64,000 bases of DNA from Strongylocentrotus purpuratus (Eukaryota > Echinodermata > Echinoidea > Camarodonta > Strongylocentrotidae), in the NCBI RefSeq assembly GCF_000002235.5, contig NW_022145613.1, positions 1,478,501 through 1,542,500 on the forward strand, read 5' to 3'. The notes under the pieces are model-generated. The model saw only the letters and a list, made by a program, of their open reading frames with translations, ran no database searches and was not told the DNA's origin. Shown here piece by piece: positions 1 to 11,847 of this stretch. Every line of letters starts with the position of its first letter. The first letter of the stretch is position 1. The position numbers and the translations under genes were made by a program.

Positions 1-352
1 TTCTATTGGTTCACCTCAAACATTCAATATCATTAGATAATGGTGGGATCTTGTAGATTTGTTTAGGTCTTAAATACGATGGTTGTAATTTGTATGTACT
101 GGTGAGAATGAAAATAACCAAGTCAGAATTTACAAGTAAAAATTATGTAAAGGGCCTTGATTCCTGAACCAGTATAAGTTATGTGGAAATATACATTAAA
201 TTAAACTTAATTATTCTTTTGAGGAATCTAGTTCGAGCTTCCGATCACTTTTTCCTCACTTTCAATTTTACAAGAAAGTCTTGTGTACCGAGTAAGAAGA
301 TGTGGTATAGCGCCATCTATTCAAATAGTGGCTAGGTATTAAAGCCTGTAAA

Positions 353-629
353 TTACTACTACTAATAATAATAATAGTGGGTTCTTGTATAGCGCTCATG
401 TCAGTCAGATTTGACCCTCCTGGCGCTCCCGATTATTACCCTGGCTTTAGCACGGCTGCCATACGGCGCTCTAGCATTTCAAGGAATAAATTCCTACCAG
501 GTACCCATCTACTTCACCTGGGTGGAGTGTGGCAAATGTAGATCAATGTCTTGCCAAAGGACATTAGTGCGGCGGCGGGACTCGAACCGCGGACCTTGTG
601 ATCGACAGTCCGATTATATGTGATTATAT
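353..629 (-). repeat. tRNA-derived SINE, copy A (5' part damaged)
   Basis: Read on the minus strand, this has a pol III B-box-like stretch (GCGGTTCGAGTCCC, 577-590), then a body that matches the SINE at 48893-49181 almost word for word (ACTAATGTCCTTTGGCAAGA, then GCCAGGGTAATAATCGG). It ends in a short ATT/AGT-rich tail near 353-375. The region that should hold the A box is diverged or deleted, so this copy is probably dead. The family resembles tRNA-derived SINEs of sea urchins. Confidence 0.8.
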
Positions 630-3600
630 CAGGTCTTCTCACTTTTATCATCACTTTGAAAGTAACATTCATTTTCTAATGTTGAACGGAATGGTGTGAT
701 ATACAAGCAGGTATAGCAAACGAGAAGCATTATGTTTTAGACCACTCACTGTGCCAAAATACTGTCACATCACATTATTTTTTGTTTGTCACATTTTACT
801 TTTTCTTCTTGATTCACCCATAGGCAGGATTAAACCAAACCTAAACACATTTATCACAAAGCAGTCGATCTCTCTCACATTCGTACATTTTTAATAGCGC
901 GATAATGCTTAATAATCCAATGAAAGATTCTTATATTGTTTTTATTTCTGGATTGTGTTCCTTGACTCTTCCTTGAATTAAATTTATTAATCACCTCAAG
1001 CTGCAAACTAAAGCATATTACGAATTCGACTGTTTATTTGAATAGATGGAGGCAACATTGTACCTAAGCCAAATATCTTAGACTGATGTAAGTCAAGCTT
1101 GTAATACTGACGTTGCCTGTTTCTGAACTCTGAAACAAAAAGGCGCCAAAACAAAGTGAGAAACTAGGGCCTTCATTAATAAGGCAAACAAATTATTCAA
1201 TTTCTATATTTAAACACTAGAGTAACCACTTAGCTTGAATATTTGCATACGGTTTTCGTGCCTTGAAAGACAGATATAAAAAACTATAATTGCATTTCAC
1301 TTTAAAATGTCAACATTTTAAAAATATATGACTACCCCGTCCACTCTGTCGGTGCTTGCCCTGTCCGTAGCTACCACAAGATGACGCTATTTTAAAAAGT
1401 AAGCATACACCAGCGTCCGCAGACTGCAGTGATGTTTGATATTGAAAACGAGGAGCTCAGAGATAACTGAGAGGGAAATTTGGACATCAGAAAGGTATGA
1501 TGTGGAGTTGCTCTTTATTTTGAAAAATCTATTTCTAAAATCCAGTTCAGATTAGTATTGAAATTCAATACAAATTGCCCGAGAGAACTGCCCATTATTT
1601 TTTCTATACATTGAAAACATTAACAACCAGAAGAAGAAAAGAAAGAAAAAAAAAACAAAAAAAAACATCAACACAATGAAAACAGAAAGGGATGCACAAT
1701 TTTGCAGTTTGCCGACAAGGCTCCAAAAGTTGTTTATTTGCAGGCAGGACATTTACGAGTGGGCGGGGATATAATAGGGAAGCTACGTCACATCGCTACA
1801 ACCCCACAACCAATCTCCAGCGACGACTCTGGTCGTCATAATCATGAATGGACATTTATCTCACTTGCAATTTTGTAAGGACAGAGAGATCAGAATGTTT
1901 TCTTACAAAACGAACTCCATCACAATACAGAAGGTGAAGAGTATAAGAGCCTCTCACCAAGTATCACCTTTTCTGTTTAAAGTCAAGTAGTGGTATGATA
2001 GTATAATGAGTCTACTAAATTGATTTGCGCTTGACGTAAGGGCAAATCCTTATAAAATGAGCAAACATCACTCAGGAAGAGCGTTACAAGAATCCCCTTC
2101 TATTTCACTTCATCCAAGCCTGTACTCGATGAAGTAATTAGGACTTTTCTCGTCTTGATTGGTTTCCAGTTGGTGTTTGATAATTTTAGATTTTGAAGCT
2201 TAAAAATAAATGCCATGAAAAAAAAAATCGGTTTATTATTTGAGTTACTTAATACACAAAATCTGAATACAAATTTATTAGTGTCGGCCGGGTTATTGCT
2301 GTATTATTACATTTGCACGTGAGAAACAACAACAACATCAACAAAAACAACAAATACTCGCATATCCAATCAAGCGAGTTTGCTTATCCTTGTTTTAAAA
2401 TTTAAATAGATACTGGCGATATCTATGATATAAAAACATGCATCTTTTGTTATGCATAATCATTATGTGGAATATTTGGTTTAAATAGGATGTTTCGGTT
2501 CTGATTGTACCAGGGGGAAAGCTATCAAAATATATTCAAAATAATTCTGTGTTATTGAACATTTTTTGAGTTTTGTAATGGTTGTTTATAGTGATAAAAC
2601 TGTATAATTTGTTAAAAGTAATTATGTAATGAGGAGAAACACCTTAATATTCGGCAGTTCTCTTTAATAAGGATGCCTATATTAATAGACATGATGTTAT
2701 AGATAAAACTGTCGTTTGTCATTAAAGGGGCAGGGCAGTGAAGACTCGATATGATTTAAGAGCAAGTTGAGAGTGAGACATTTTTCAAGCCATCGAAATG
2801 CTAGCTGATGTGGCCGCCTCGGAGCCAGGAAACGATATTATGAAGTGAAGAGTAGGGTACCATGTCCGCTTGGAGTGTTAGGTAGACCCTTGAGGAACTC
2901 TCTCCAATGATATCAACTCCGGAACAACTATATTAATGACTCCGTCTCATTCACCACCATCTTTCTAATTTTCAAAAATTAATTAGTCCTTCGACATTGT
3001 CCCGAATTCATTTTAGGTGCCAATACTTAAACTCTTGTCTAAAATGAATTAAGCACAAAAAATAGCTCATACAGTAACATGGGAGTACAATAGACCCTTA
3101 AGAGACAAAGCGAGATAATTCTCTTTTTTAACCTCTTAAAAACAATTGAAGACGATTTAATGGGCCAATTATTGCTATCTACCATCAACGTGATCAAGGG
3201 AATAGGATGAATAACAAAATTCAGTTATACTAACGGGAAGGGGGCAAAATCTGCATTCCAAAGAAGGGTGCGCGTGTGTGTTTGTCAGTGCGTGTCAATG
3301 CGCGTGTGTCTGTGAGTGCGTGTGTATTGGAAGTATATTTTGGGTTAGACGCCGAAGTAAGAGAGCAGTTGAATTTTAAGGAGATTTTAAGCAAGATTAA
3401 AAGACAGCTCGGATGGTGGAAATAGAGGGACCTCTAGGTGATTGTAAAAATTCAATTATTAAAAACACATGCATTATGTAAATTAAATTACGTATTTGCT
3501 TCACTAGTTGTTCCAAAGTGGGTCATATTGGAAATACAGAAACTATGTTTTGAATTTAGTTGGGATGTGAAAGATCGAATTAAGAGATCAATATTGTAAA

Positions 3601-4288
3601 AGACTATTGTACGGCGACAGAATCAATGAGATGAAAGCTATACTTGATTTCTGATCCAAGATGGTAAGAGGTAAATTTATTTTCTTGTGTAACTATGAGT
3701 TCATTTTAAAAATGATAAATGCATAGAAAGAGTTAAAGGTACTATGTCCCAGGATTTGTTTAAATGCTATAAAGTTTCAGTTCAAGATATTTTTGCTGAC
3801 AATGGCATGCGGCCAATATAAAAGGAAACAAAATTGTTAATGTATGGAATGTTGGGGAAACTATTTTGAGAAGCGGAGAAAATGATAACTGTATAGTTAA
3901 GTGGATGTAAACGAGTATGATATTTTAATGCAAATTAACGGTACTGTGAAGCTGTTCATTTATTTATTATCGGAAAAGGTTCATTAATATTTTTATAGAG
4001 AAGTGACAATATTTATTAAATTTTGCAGATTCACGATGGATGGGCATTTTCTGATTTTTTTCTTCAAATGAGGTTTATAGGGAGATATTTAGTAAGTCTA
4101 GTAAACTTTCATGGAGCAATATATACCAGAGAACACTTATTGAGATTCGACTTTGTTGAAGATAACTCATTTTGTAAGTAAAGATTGAAACATATTTGTT
4201 TACTTCTTCTGGGAGTGTGTACACGTTCAAAGGTTATGGCAGAATGTAAAATCTTAGTTTGAACTAAGGGAATTAAAGTCGGTCGATT
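630..4288. other. No gene seen; AT-rich unique sequence
   Basis: I see no exon-like open frame with splice sites on either strand. The open frame on the minus strand at 1552-1752 is an A/T-run artefact. A TG-rich patch lies near 3270-3330. The only recognisable repeat is one end of the TTAA MITE family at 3733-3750. Confidence 0.5.
3733..3750 (+). repeat. Solo terminus of the TTAAAGGTACTATGTCCC MITE
   Basis: These 18 bases are identical to both terminal inverted repeats of the complete element at 8055-8573. No matching opposite end was found nearby, so this is either a diverged copy or a one-ended remnant. Confidence 0.6.
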
Positions 4289-4654
4289 CAGGGGCGTCGC
4301 TAGACCTTTTTCAGTGGGGGGGGGGGGGGGGGATGTAGAGGCCAACGATTACCGACAAAACTAGCCACCAATTACCGACAAAATTAAATGTCCAATATCT
4401 ACAAATTCAACCCTATAAATCTGGGGCCGAAGGCTAAATTGTTTTTTCTATGGACTATCTATGGTACTTGCATATGCGCAAAATGTATATTTTCCTCGAC
4501 GACGTAAATAAACGAATTATTTCTTCAATTTTGTCAGCATCATAGCTATATATTTTAATGCAGGCACGGAGCTAGGATCTTATTTTGGGAGGGGCAGTAT
4601 AGTGAGCAAGAGAATCACTTAAAAGCGCGCTCATTAGGGGGGTTTGGGTGATTG

Positions 4655-6400
4655 GCCTGCCGCGCGAAGACGTTTCCTTAAATTATTAGGAAAAGAAGAC
4701 GATTAATTGTACCGTTTTCGACTGGTAATCCTTGGCTGAATGAAGTTTCCCCCCTCCCGCGAGAAGCGCGAAAGCTTTGACGTTTCATTAAATTATTATA
4801 AAAAAGAAGACGATTTGCTGTACCGTTCTCGACTGTTTATCCTTTTCTGAATTCAGTTCCCCCCCCCTCCCCGCGCAAAGCGCGGAATCTTTGGCGTTTC
4901 ATTAAATTATGAGAAAAAGCAGACGATTCGGTGTACTGTTCTCGACTCTTAATTCTTGTCTGAACTCAGTTTCTCCCCCTCCCGACTTTGACGTTTCATT
5001 AAATTATTAGAGAAAGACGACGATTCGTCGTACCGTTTTCGACTCTTAATAATCCTTATTCATCTGAACTCAGTTTCCCCCTCTCGTGCGAAGCGCGAAA
5101 GCTTTGACGTTTCCTCATATCATTAGAGAAAGAACACGATTCGTTGGACCGTTTTCGACTCTAAATAAGCCCTATTAATTTTGTCTGAATTAAGTTTCCC
5201 CCGAAGCTTTGACGTTTCCTTATTATAAGAGAAAGTAGACGATTCGTCGTACCGTTCTCGACTCGTCTAAATGAAGTTTTCCCCTTCTGCGCGAAGCGCG
5301 GAATTTTTGGCGTTTCATCACAATATAGAGAAGGAAGACGATTCCTCGTACCGTTTTCGAATCTTTTTAAGCCCTATTCATCTGAATTCAGTTTCCCCCT
5401 CTCGCGCGAAGCGCGAAAGCTTTGACGTTTCCTCAAATTATTAGAGAAAGAACACGATTCGTTGTACCGTTTTCGACTCTAAATAAGCCCTATTAATTTT
5501 GTCTGAATTCAGTTTCCCCGAAGCTCTGACGTTTCCCTAAATTATTAGAGAAAGAAGACGATTCGTCGTACCGTTCTCGACTCGTCTAAATGAAGTTTTC
5601 CCCTTCTGCGCTGAGCGCGGAATTTTTGGCGTTTCATCACAATATAGAGAAAGGAAGAAGATTCCTCGTACCGTTTTCGAATCTTTTTAAGCCCTATTCA
5701 TCTGAATTCAGTTTCCCCCTCTCGCACGAAGCGCGAAAGCTTTGACGTTTCCTCAAATTATTAGAGAAAGAACACGATTCGTTGTACCGTTTTCGACTTT
5801 TAATAAGCTCTATTTGTCTGAATTCAGTTTCCCACTCTCGCGCGAAGCGCGGAAGCTTTGACGTTTCCTTAAATTATTAGAGAAAGAAGACGAATAGTTG
5901 TACCGTTCTCGACTCGTCTAAATGAAGTTTCATCACAATATAAAGAAAGGAAAACGATTCGTTGTACCGTTGTTGACTCTTAAAGGTAAAGACCAGTTAT
6001 GGTCATGCGATTGCATTGTGAAAGAAACGTTGTGGAATCGATCAGAAAAGGTTGATCATCTAGCATCTAGCATCTGTAAGGTTCTGGAATCATCAAAATG
6101 ATAAGAAATTTGTCCCATTCTTCGTAAAGTTACAAGCACTATACACAGAAAGATGTATATGGGACTACCCTATATCTCCCACAGACGATGAGAGAAACAA
6201 ATTTACCAAATATAATTATGAATTAGTAGGCGGTTTCCCGGCAAATTTTTTATCATCATGTATTAGTCAAAACATATTCTTTCACATGATTGGTAATGAG
6301 AGCTTCCATTTCATTTTTTGAAATTGGGGCGTTTCCAATACTGGTCTTTTCCTTTAAACCTTGTTTGAATTTAGTTTCCCCGAAAATTTTAAACCTCTGA
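4655..6400. repeat. ~115-bp tandem array with higher-order period
   Basis: About 13 diverged copies of a unit are present: a GCGCGAAGCGCG palindrome, GCTTTGACGTTTC, an AAATTATTAGAGAAAGAA block, ACGATTCGT, GTACCGTTCTCGACTC, then GTCTGAATTCAGTTTCCCC. Units at 5214-5521 and 5522-5830 repeat as a block of about 308 bp, so there is a higher-order period of roughly three units. The array is interrupted at 5980-6357 by a MITE, and the interrupted unit resumes right after it. It lies wholly inside the hAT-like element. Confidence 0.85.
5980..6357 (+). mobile_element. TTAA-flanked MITE, family 1, copy nested in the satellite
   Basis: The ends are TTAAAGGTAAAGACCAGT on the left and, on the right, its near-exact reverse complement ending in TTAA. 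The 378-bp body is closely related, in opposite orientation, to 55155-55528. The flanks rejoin into one satellite unit (CGACTCT-TTAA-...CCTTGT), so TTAA is the duplicated target. TTAA targets are typical of piggyBac and Kolobok elements; which one applies here cannot be told without a transposase. Confidence 0.85.
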
Positions 6401-6754
6401 TTTCTTTAGCTGATATTATAGGAAAGTGAAACTTCGAGAAAATACAAGTATTGTAGTAGTAGTCATTCTCGAAGTCGTCACAGCGGATAAGAAGTCACAG
6501 TTCGTAGGGAAAAAAACTATATACATCTCACCGACTTCAAATTTCTGCATTGATATAGTACACGAGGATCGAGCAAGAATACCGACACAGCTGACTTGAC
6601 ACAGCAACATATTTAGCCGTGTCTTTCTTGCTCCCTCGACGAGACGACTCCACCCAACAACCCCCTTCTCTCTTTTACTCCCACTCCTCCTCTCTCAGAC
6701 GCTTACCTCCCCTCTCTCTCCTCTCTTTCATCCCCCATTTCTTTTGTTTCCCTT

Positions 6755-6985
6755 TCATATTTCTTTCTTCTTTTTTTCCTTTTCTTTCTTTTCTTTCTTT
6801 TCCTTTCTTTCCTCTCCTCCCTCTTTTTCTTTTTTCTCTTTCTTTTTTCTCTTTTCTTTCTTTTCTTTTCCTTTCTTTCCTTTCTTTTCCTTTCTTTCTT
6901 TTCTTTTCCTTTTCTTTTTTTTCTTTTCTTTCCCTTTCCCTCTCTTTTTTTCTCCTCCCCCTTTTCTCTTTTTCCCGACGGCAGC
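6755..6985 (+). repeat. Polypyrimidine (CTTT)n-like tract
   Basis: About 230 bases are almost entirely C and T on this strand, as runs of TTTCTTTTC type. Open frames here on both strands (Phe/Ser/Leu-rich or Lys/Arg/Glu-rich) are composition artefacts. Such tracts can form triplex DNA. Confidence 0.85.
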
Positions 6986-7079
6986 GCAATTTTACCGACA
7001 ATATCCTGACAGGTGGGGGGGGGGGGGGGGTGTCGCACCCCCCCACACCCCCCCCTTTGGCGACGCCCCTGGGTCGATT

Positions 7080-8054
7080 GGGAGGATATTCATTTAGGGT
7101 TGTCCGGTAATTCCCCACGAATAAAGATATTTAATACAATTATTTTAGCAATGAAATATAGAATATATAGATGCAGGGAAAGTCCGAAAAATTGTCTTTG
7201 GGGAGATTTTCAAAAAGAACAGTTGAAATTTAGGGAAGAAAAAAGAATATTGCAGGGAGGGATGGTAAATTAGCCTTACATTTACAAAAGTGGGAACAAG
7301 TAAAGTTTCCACGAACTTTTAACAGACGATTATTGTAGCCTCGTTTTAATTATTTTTTCATTTAAAAAAAATATATTATTCTGTCGCTCCAATTTTGGGT
7401 ATTCTAAGGAGGCTAGAAAAAGTCACCCTCAGCTATTAATGTATGCTTTGAAAATGAATTTAGATTGGAAGGTAGAAAGTCAGAAATATGTTGGTCAAGA
7501 TACCTTCCAGCGATCTTCGAATGATTTACTCTACAACTATGACAATGAGAAGTATTGTGTCCCCTATCAAATACATATCACATAGAAGATCAGCGATCTT
7601 TAAATATACTCCTCTCTATTATAAGGTAGGGTATCGTGGTCCTTTTGAATAAGAATCTGCGCATGCTATCATCTTCTATATGACGTGTTCATAAGTATCC
7701 CTTAGGCAATGATGGGGGCTAATGGATCTAAATAAGTCACGTGTAGGGTTACCTTCTGAAATTAATCCCACGGAAATAGGCAAAATGTAGATATTCGAAG
7801 CTTTCATTAACGAAGACGGATTTTTTTTCTTGAGGCTTGAATAACCGCGGAATAGACATACTACACAAAGAGACGCATAGACCTCTTGTTGACGACATCG
7901 CTGCTTGACTTGTCGAAAATTGTTTTGGTTTTTATTTTTTCTTTTGTTTTTCAAAAAGGTACATTTTACATCTGTCTAAACCAGTCATGTCTAAAAAGAC
8001 ACCTAAATATTTAAATTCTTTGAACCTTTCAAATTCTTTGTCATTTATAGTAAG
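7080..8054. other. No gene seen
   Basis: This is AT-rich sequence between two transposons. The minus-strand frame at 7676-7954 has no splice-site support and no recognisable domain. Confidence 0.5.
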
Positions 8055-8573
8055 TTAAAGGTACTATGTCCCATTTGCAGGCCAAAAAAATGAAAAAGTT
8101 AAATTCCTACTGCATTTGAAAGATAATACTAATTTAGAACTTCCCTAAAAAAAGTGGGGCTTGAAAATGTCTTCAAGTGGGAAAATAACGACTATTAGTT
8201 GCCAAGTCAAAAGTAATAGTCTTGATTTTCAGACAATTGTACCGAATGGTCATACGTTTTATGCTGCGCAAAGATTCAATCAGTTTAATCTTGGCCATCA
8301 CAAGAAGTGGGTTATTGATGTAGACAAATGCTCATGTACCCTTTACAACTCTTTTCATGTATGTTATTACCAAAGAAGAAAAAAGCCAGTCAGTCACTCA
8401 ATAGTGTCTGACAGTGAAGTCTAGCAAGTAAACAGGTTTCCTTGCATAATTTGAATATGAGGACACTGCTAACGTTTAAATTTCACAGAATAGGACATAC
8501 ATGACATATTCATGATTCCTGCAAAGTTCTACAGAATTTGAGGTTGGCTGCAAAAGGGACATAGTACCTTTAA
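8055..8573. mobile_element. TTAA-flanked MITE, family 2
   Basis: The terminal inverted repeats are perfect over 18 bp (TTAAAGGTACTATGTCCC) and include a TTAA target at each side. The element is 519 bp. An 87-codon open frame inside (8161-8424) begins with TTG. Its first ATG is at the third codon, and it resembles nothing I recognise, so I treat it as chance. The perfect termini suggest a young copy. Confidence 0.85.
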
Positions 8574-9167
8574 AGGCACTAGAGCGTTATCGTGTACGAA
8601 ATATCTTAAAACTTAGTTTCTTTACATTGAGTGTCACTTTGAAGTCTTTCGACCAAAAAAAATAAATATCATTAATAACACATTGCATGATTATATCAAT
8701 TAATCGTTCTCAGACGTTCTTCCATAAAAATAATTACTTTTACATCATCTGCGTAAATGTTTATTTTTTGAGTGGGCTGGGCGATTGGAAGCAGTAACGT
8801 ATTAATATACATGATTGACATCAAGGGTCCAACTATAATAGACCGTTGTGGATCCTCATAATGGTTACTAGTGGCTATTCATAATAAAATTTCTTTTCAA
8901 CTCATCAACTCTTTGGGGTTAATAGATTTTTGTTTGTGTGTATGTGATTGTGTGTGTGTGTGTGGGTGTGTTAGTGTGAGCGTCACCGTGTGTTTGCCCT
9001 AATGGGTGGAAGTGTGAGAGTGAATGATTGTGTGGTAGAAATAACATGTTTTTCGGAAACCCGTTATCATGGTTATTGAGACATGCATGTCCGCGCGTGT
9101 GTGCGTGGGTGTGTGCGTGCGTGAATGTGTGAGAGAGTTCTCTGGAGAATTAGAGATGAGGGGGGGG

Positions 9168-9198
<31 letters not shown>

Positions 9199-10350
9199 AA
9201 AAAAAGGAGAGTGGGAGAGAAAGAGAGTGAGAGAGGTTATAAATCACACAGTCTTTTTTCGACGCGTCGACATGGATTTACGTTGATGCTTCAAACTTCA
9301 AAAGCTCCATTTCAAAAGTCAAGTATCAATATCCTGTTTGCAGTCGTTACTAAAATCTTCATTTCAAGTTGAAAGTACCTCCGTTCATCGACTGCATTCT
9401 TTCTTCTTTAGGTTTCGGCGAATCCAGTAGAACATAGTTTCCGCTGATCATAGGGACAATTAGAGAGAAGGGATGTCAACAAGAACCTGGCAAATTTGTG
9501 TTTGTCTTGATAAATTTATAACTTCGTTTGACAGAATTTATCTTGGTGAGCTCTTCATGTAAAATTTTAGTTCTTACCTGGTCGCTTAACGATAAAGCGC
9601 CGGGACTTGATCATTGATATTGTCGATCGACTGTCGTCCGCACACGAAGTCCTCAAAGTCTCAAGTGCCCTTGATTCCTGATCACTGAACTGTATCATCG
9701 AGACCTTCGTCGTCTCCTCTTACTTGGGTTTCCCAGTGGAAATACCTGGACTACATTTTTACGGAATAACCTTTTCGAAGATCCGTGTTATGCATTGGTG
9801 TCTTCACGTTAATAAATGATGTTCCCTAGTCGAGTATTTCATGTCAAATATTCAATAGCAGAATGAAGAAAGACATACTATTTCGAGAGTGTGTTGTATT
9901 GAACATGTGTTAGGTTCATGGTTTAAGACATCCCTATCTATTATGTAATTCAAGACGAAGATGAAAACACTGTGCTTTTAATTTTCCTTAACAAACCTCC
10001 AAATGAAATGAGAGATTAACATGCCAGGGCGGCGGTCGCTCAGATATGTCCCCACATCTTTCTTTCTTTTGCTTGTGAGAGGTTTTTAATTTGTTTACTA
10101 AATTTTTGGCCTCTTTAGCAGAGTTCAAAGCACTATTGCTAATTGTGCAGCAGCAATTACCTCCCACCCACACACATAGCTCTATATTCTACTACACCAA
10201 TATGCCATAATGGTAATCGATTCAAATTTAATGCATACGTGTTTGTTTAAGTGCCTCATTACAAATCACTTCATTACCTTTTACGAATAGTCACAATGAA
10301 AATTGCATACATTAGTTGTTGCGAGGTAGAAGAAACATTATGGCTTGCCC
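8574..10350. other. No gene seen; GT and GA microsatellites
   Basis: A GT-rich stretch lies at about 8930-8990 and again near 9090-9130, and a (GA)n run at 9172-9235. I see no exon with usable splice sites. The minus-strand frame at 9988-10173 has no support. Confidence 0.5.
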
Positions 10351-10626
10351 CAGTGGCGGATCCAGGGGGGGGGGGGGCCCGGGGGGCCCGGGCCCCCCCC
10401 CCTTGAGAAAAAAATCATGTAAAATCACGTGATTTTTACCTTTTTTGGGGGTTGGGGCCCCCCCCTGGCGCTCAAGGGGGGGGGGGGGGTGCAAATTGAA
10501 ATTTTTGTGCTACCCCCCCCCCCCCCCCTGAGCGACTTTTCGGCCGGCGCGATTTTCAAATTTTCGGGAGCAAAAAAAAAAAAAAAGTTGGGCCCCCTCC
10601 CCTAAGAAATCCTGGATCCGCGCCTG
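10351..10626. mobile_element. hAT-like MITE, 276 bp
   Basis: The left end is CAGTGGCGGATCCAGG and the right end CCTGGATCCGCGCCTG, an inverted match of 14 out of 16. The 8 bp on each side are identical, GCTTGCCC (10343-10350 and 10627-10634), a hAT-type target duplication. The inside is mostly poly-G and poly-C runs plus an A-run, with no coding capacity. Long G and C runs of this sort are prone to assembly and length error. Confidence 0.9.
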
Positions 10627-11031
10627 GCTTGCCCTACCTAACAACACTTAATGTTTTACCATTTGCATTCTGACAATTGAAAAACAATTATTCGTAACAG
10701 GTGAATGAAATGTATCTAGGCACTTAAAAAATGTTTATGCACTAAATTTGATTTAATTACGAAAATGGCCTTTTTATACCCGAGACGGTGATTATGCTCA
10801 CTTTAGCAAAATGACTCATACAAATTTTCTGCTTTAAGTTGAATAATGTAATCTGTAATCTCAAATATTACTAAATTAAATCCAAAAGACTTCGCACTGT
10901 ATACCTTTTTTCTAATGAGAAATACATGAATAACTTATGCTAAAAAAACAGTAGATTTTGTCTTCAATATTTTCCACCATCAGACTTTGGTGGTATTGAT
11001 CTTTGCATCTATCTTGAAGAAAGGTTTTATC

Positions 11032-11839
11032 TAGTGGCGTTATGAGCAAAACAATTTTTTTTTTTTTTTTTTTTTTTTTTGGGGGGGGGGGGGGTGGAAA
11101 TCTGCATCACCACCAGGTGTCATAATGGGATTTTTTTTAAAATCAGGAATGATTTTATTTTTTGTACATGGTCAAAGATACTGCTCAAGCATCGTACATT
11201 GCAGATGGGTGTGATGGTCTGATATATTAAAATTGTAAGATTTCTGAGGTCGCAGTGCGAAAAACTACATCTTATAAAGAGGGGGGGGGGAACAATTCTG
11301 CTAGGGTTTTAAGGACAATCTAATCATAAAAGACTGAAGAGATATCTAATAAAAGCCATAATTAAATCAACCTTAAATGCAAGTGGGCATAGCGAGCGAG
11401 CTTTAGGCGAAATTAATGACAAAACTGTTGTAAGGTGCTATAAATAATGAAAAAGGGGCACTTATACTAAGGGAAATGACACTTATTAGAAAAGAAGGAG
11501 GACGTGTCAAAGTAAAAAGGGGAATTATCAGAGGTGAAAAACGGCACCTATTTGAAATAAAAAGTTGCGCTTATCTGAAGGGAAAAGTAATTTCTTTCCT
11601 ATGTAAAAAGGGACACTTTTCCTTTGCCTGACGGTAAATTCGGGAATTTGTCCTTTTTCAACAACCGCTTTACAAAGGTATAATTTACAAAACGTGTGAC
11701 CCCCCCCAGAAAATCATGTCATTTCAGCAACACTTGTAAATTACACGTATCGAATTAGAAGGGAAAAAAAATACGTTTGAATTTTATTGGGGGAGGGGGC
11801 AACTGCCTCCTAACCCCCACCCTTATCAGCACGCCTGTG
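11032..11839. mobile_element. Probable degenerate hAT-like element, 0.8 kb
   Basis: The left terminus TAGTGGCGTTATGAGC and the inverted right terminus CACAGGCGTGCTGATA agree at 10 of 16 positions. The 8-bp flanks GTTTTATC (11024-11031) and GTTTCATC (11840-11847) differ at one base. Inside, a T-run is followed by a G-run (about 11056-11094), like the homopolymers in the clearer hAT-like copies. The internal sequence is AT-rich and non-coding. The degenerate ends make this less certain than 10351-10626. Confidence 0.45.
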
Positions 11840-11847
11840 GTTTCATC

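Larger units (their letters stand above)
4289..7071. mobile_element. Non-autonomous hAT-like DNA transposon, 2.8 kb, with internal satellite
   Basis: The left end starts CAGGGGCGTCGCTAG and the right end finishes GGCGACGCCCCTG, giving inverted termini that share CAGGGGCGTCGC. Both ends are flanked by the same 8 bp, GGTCGATT (4281-4288 and 7072-7079). An 8-bp duplication with CAG...CTG ends is the hAT superfamily signature. The inside has no transposase: it holds poly-G next to both ends, an array of ~115-bp repeats (4655-5979, continuing after 6357), a nested TTAA MITE (5980-6357) and a long pyrimidine tract (6755-6985). Mobilisation would need a transposase encoded elsewhere. The perfect target duplication suggests fairly recent insertion. 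Confidence 0.88.

Noticed and set aside
6619..7118. Proteins of 111-163 residues on both strands
   Set aside because: Pure pyrimidine/purine tract plus poly-G; the sequences are low-complexity Phe/Ser/Leu or Lys/Arg/Glu and lie inside a transposon.
8161..8424. 87-codon frame inside a TTAA MITE
   Set aside because: Starts with TTG, no homology recognised, element too short to be autonomous.
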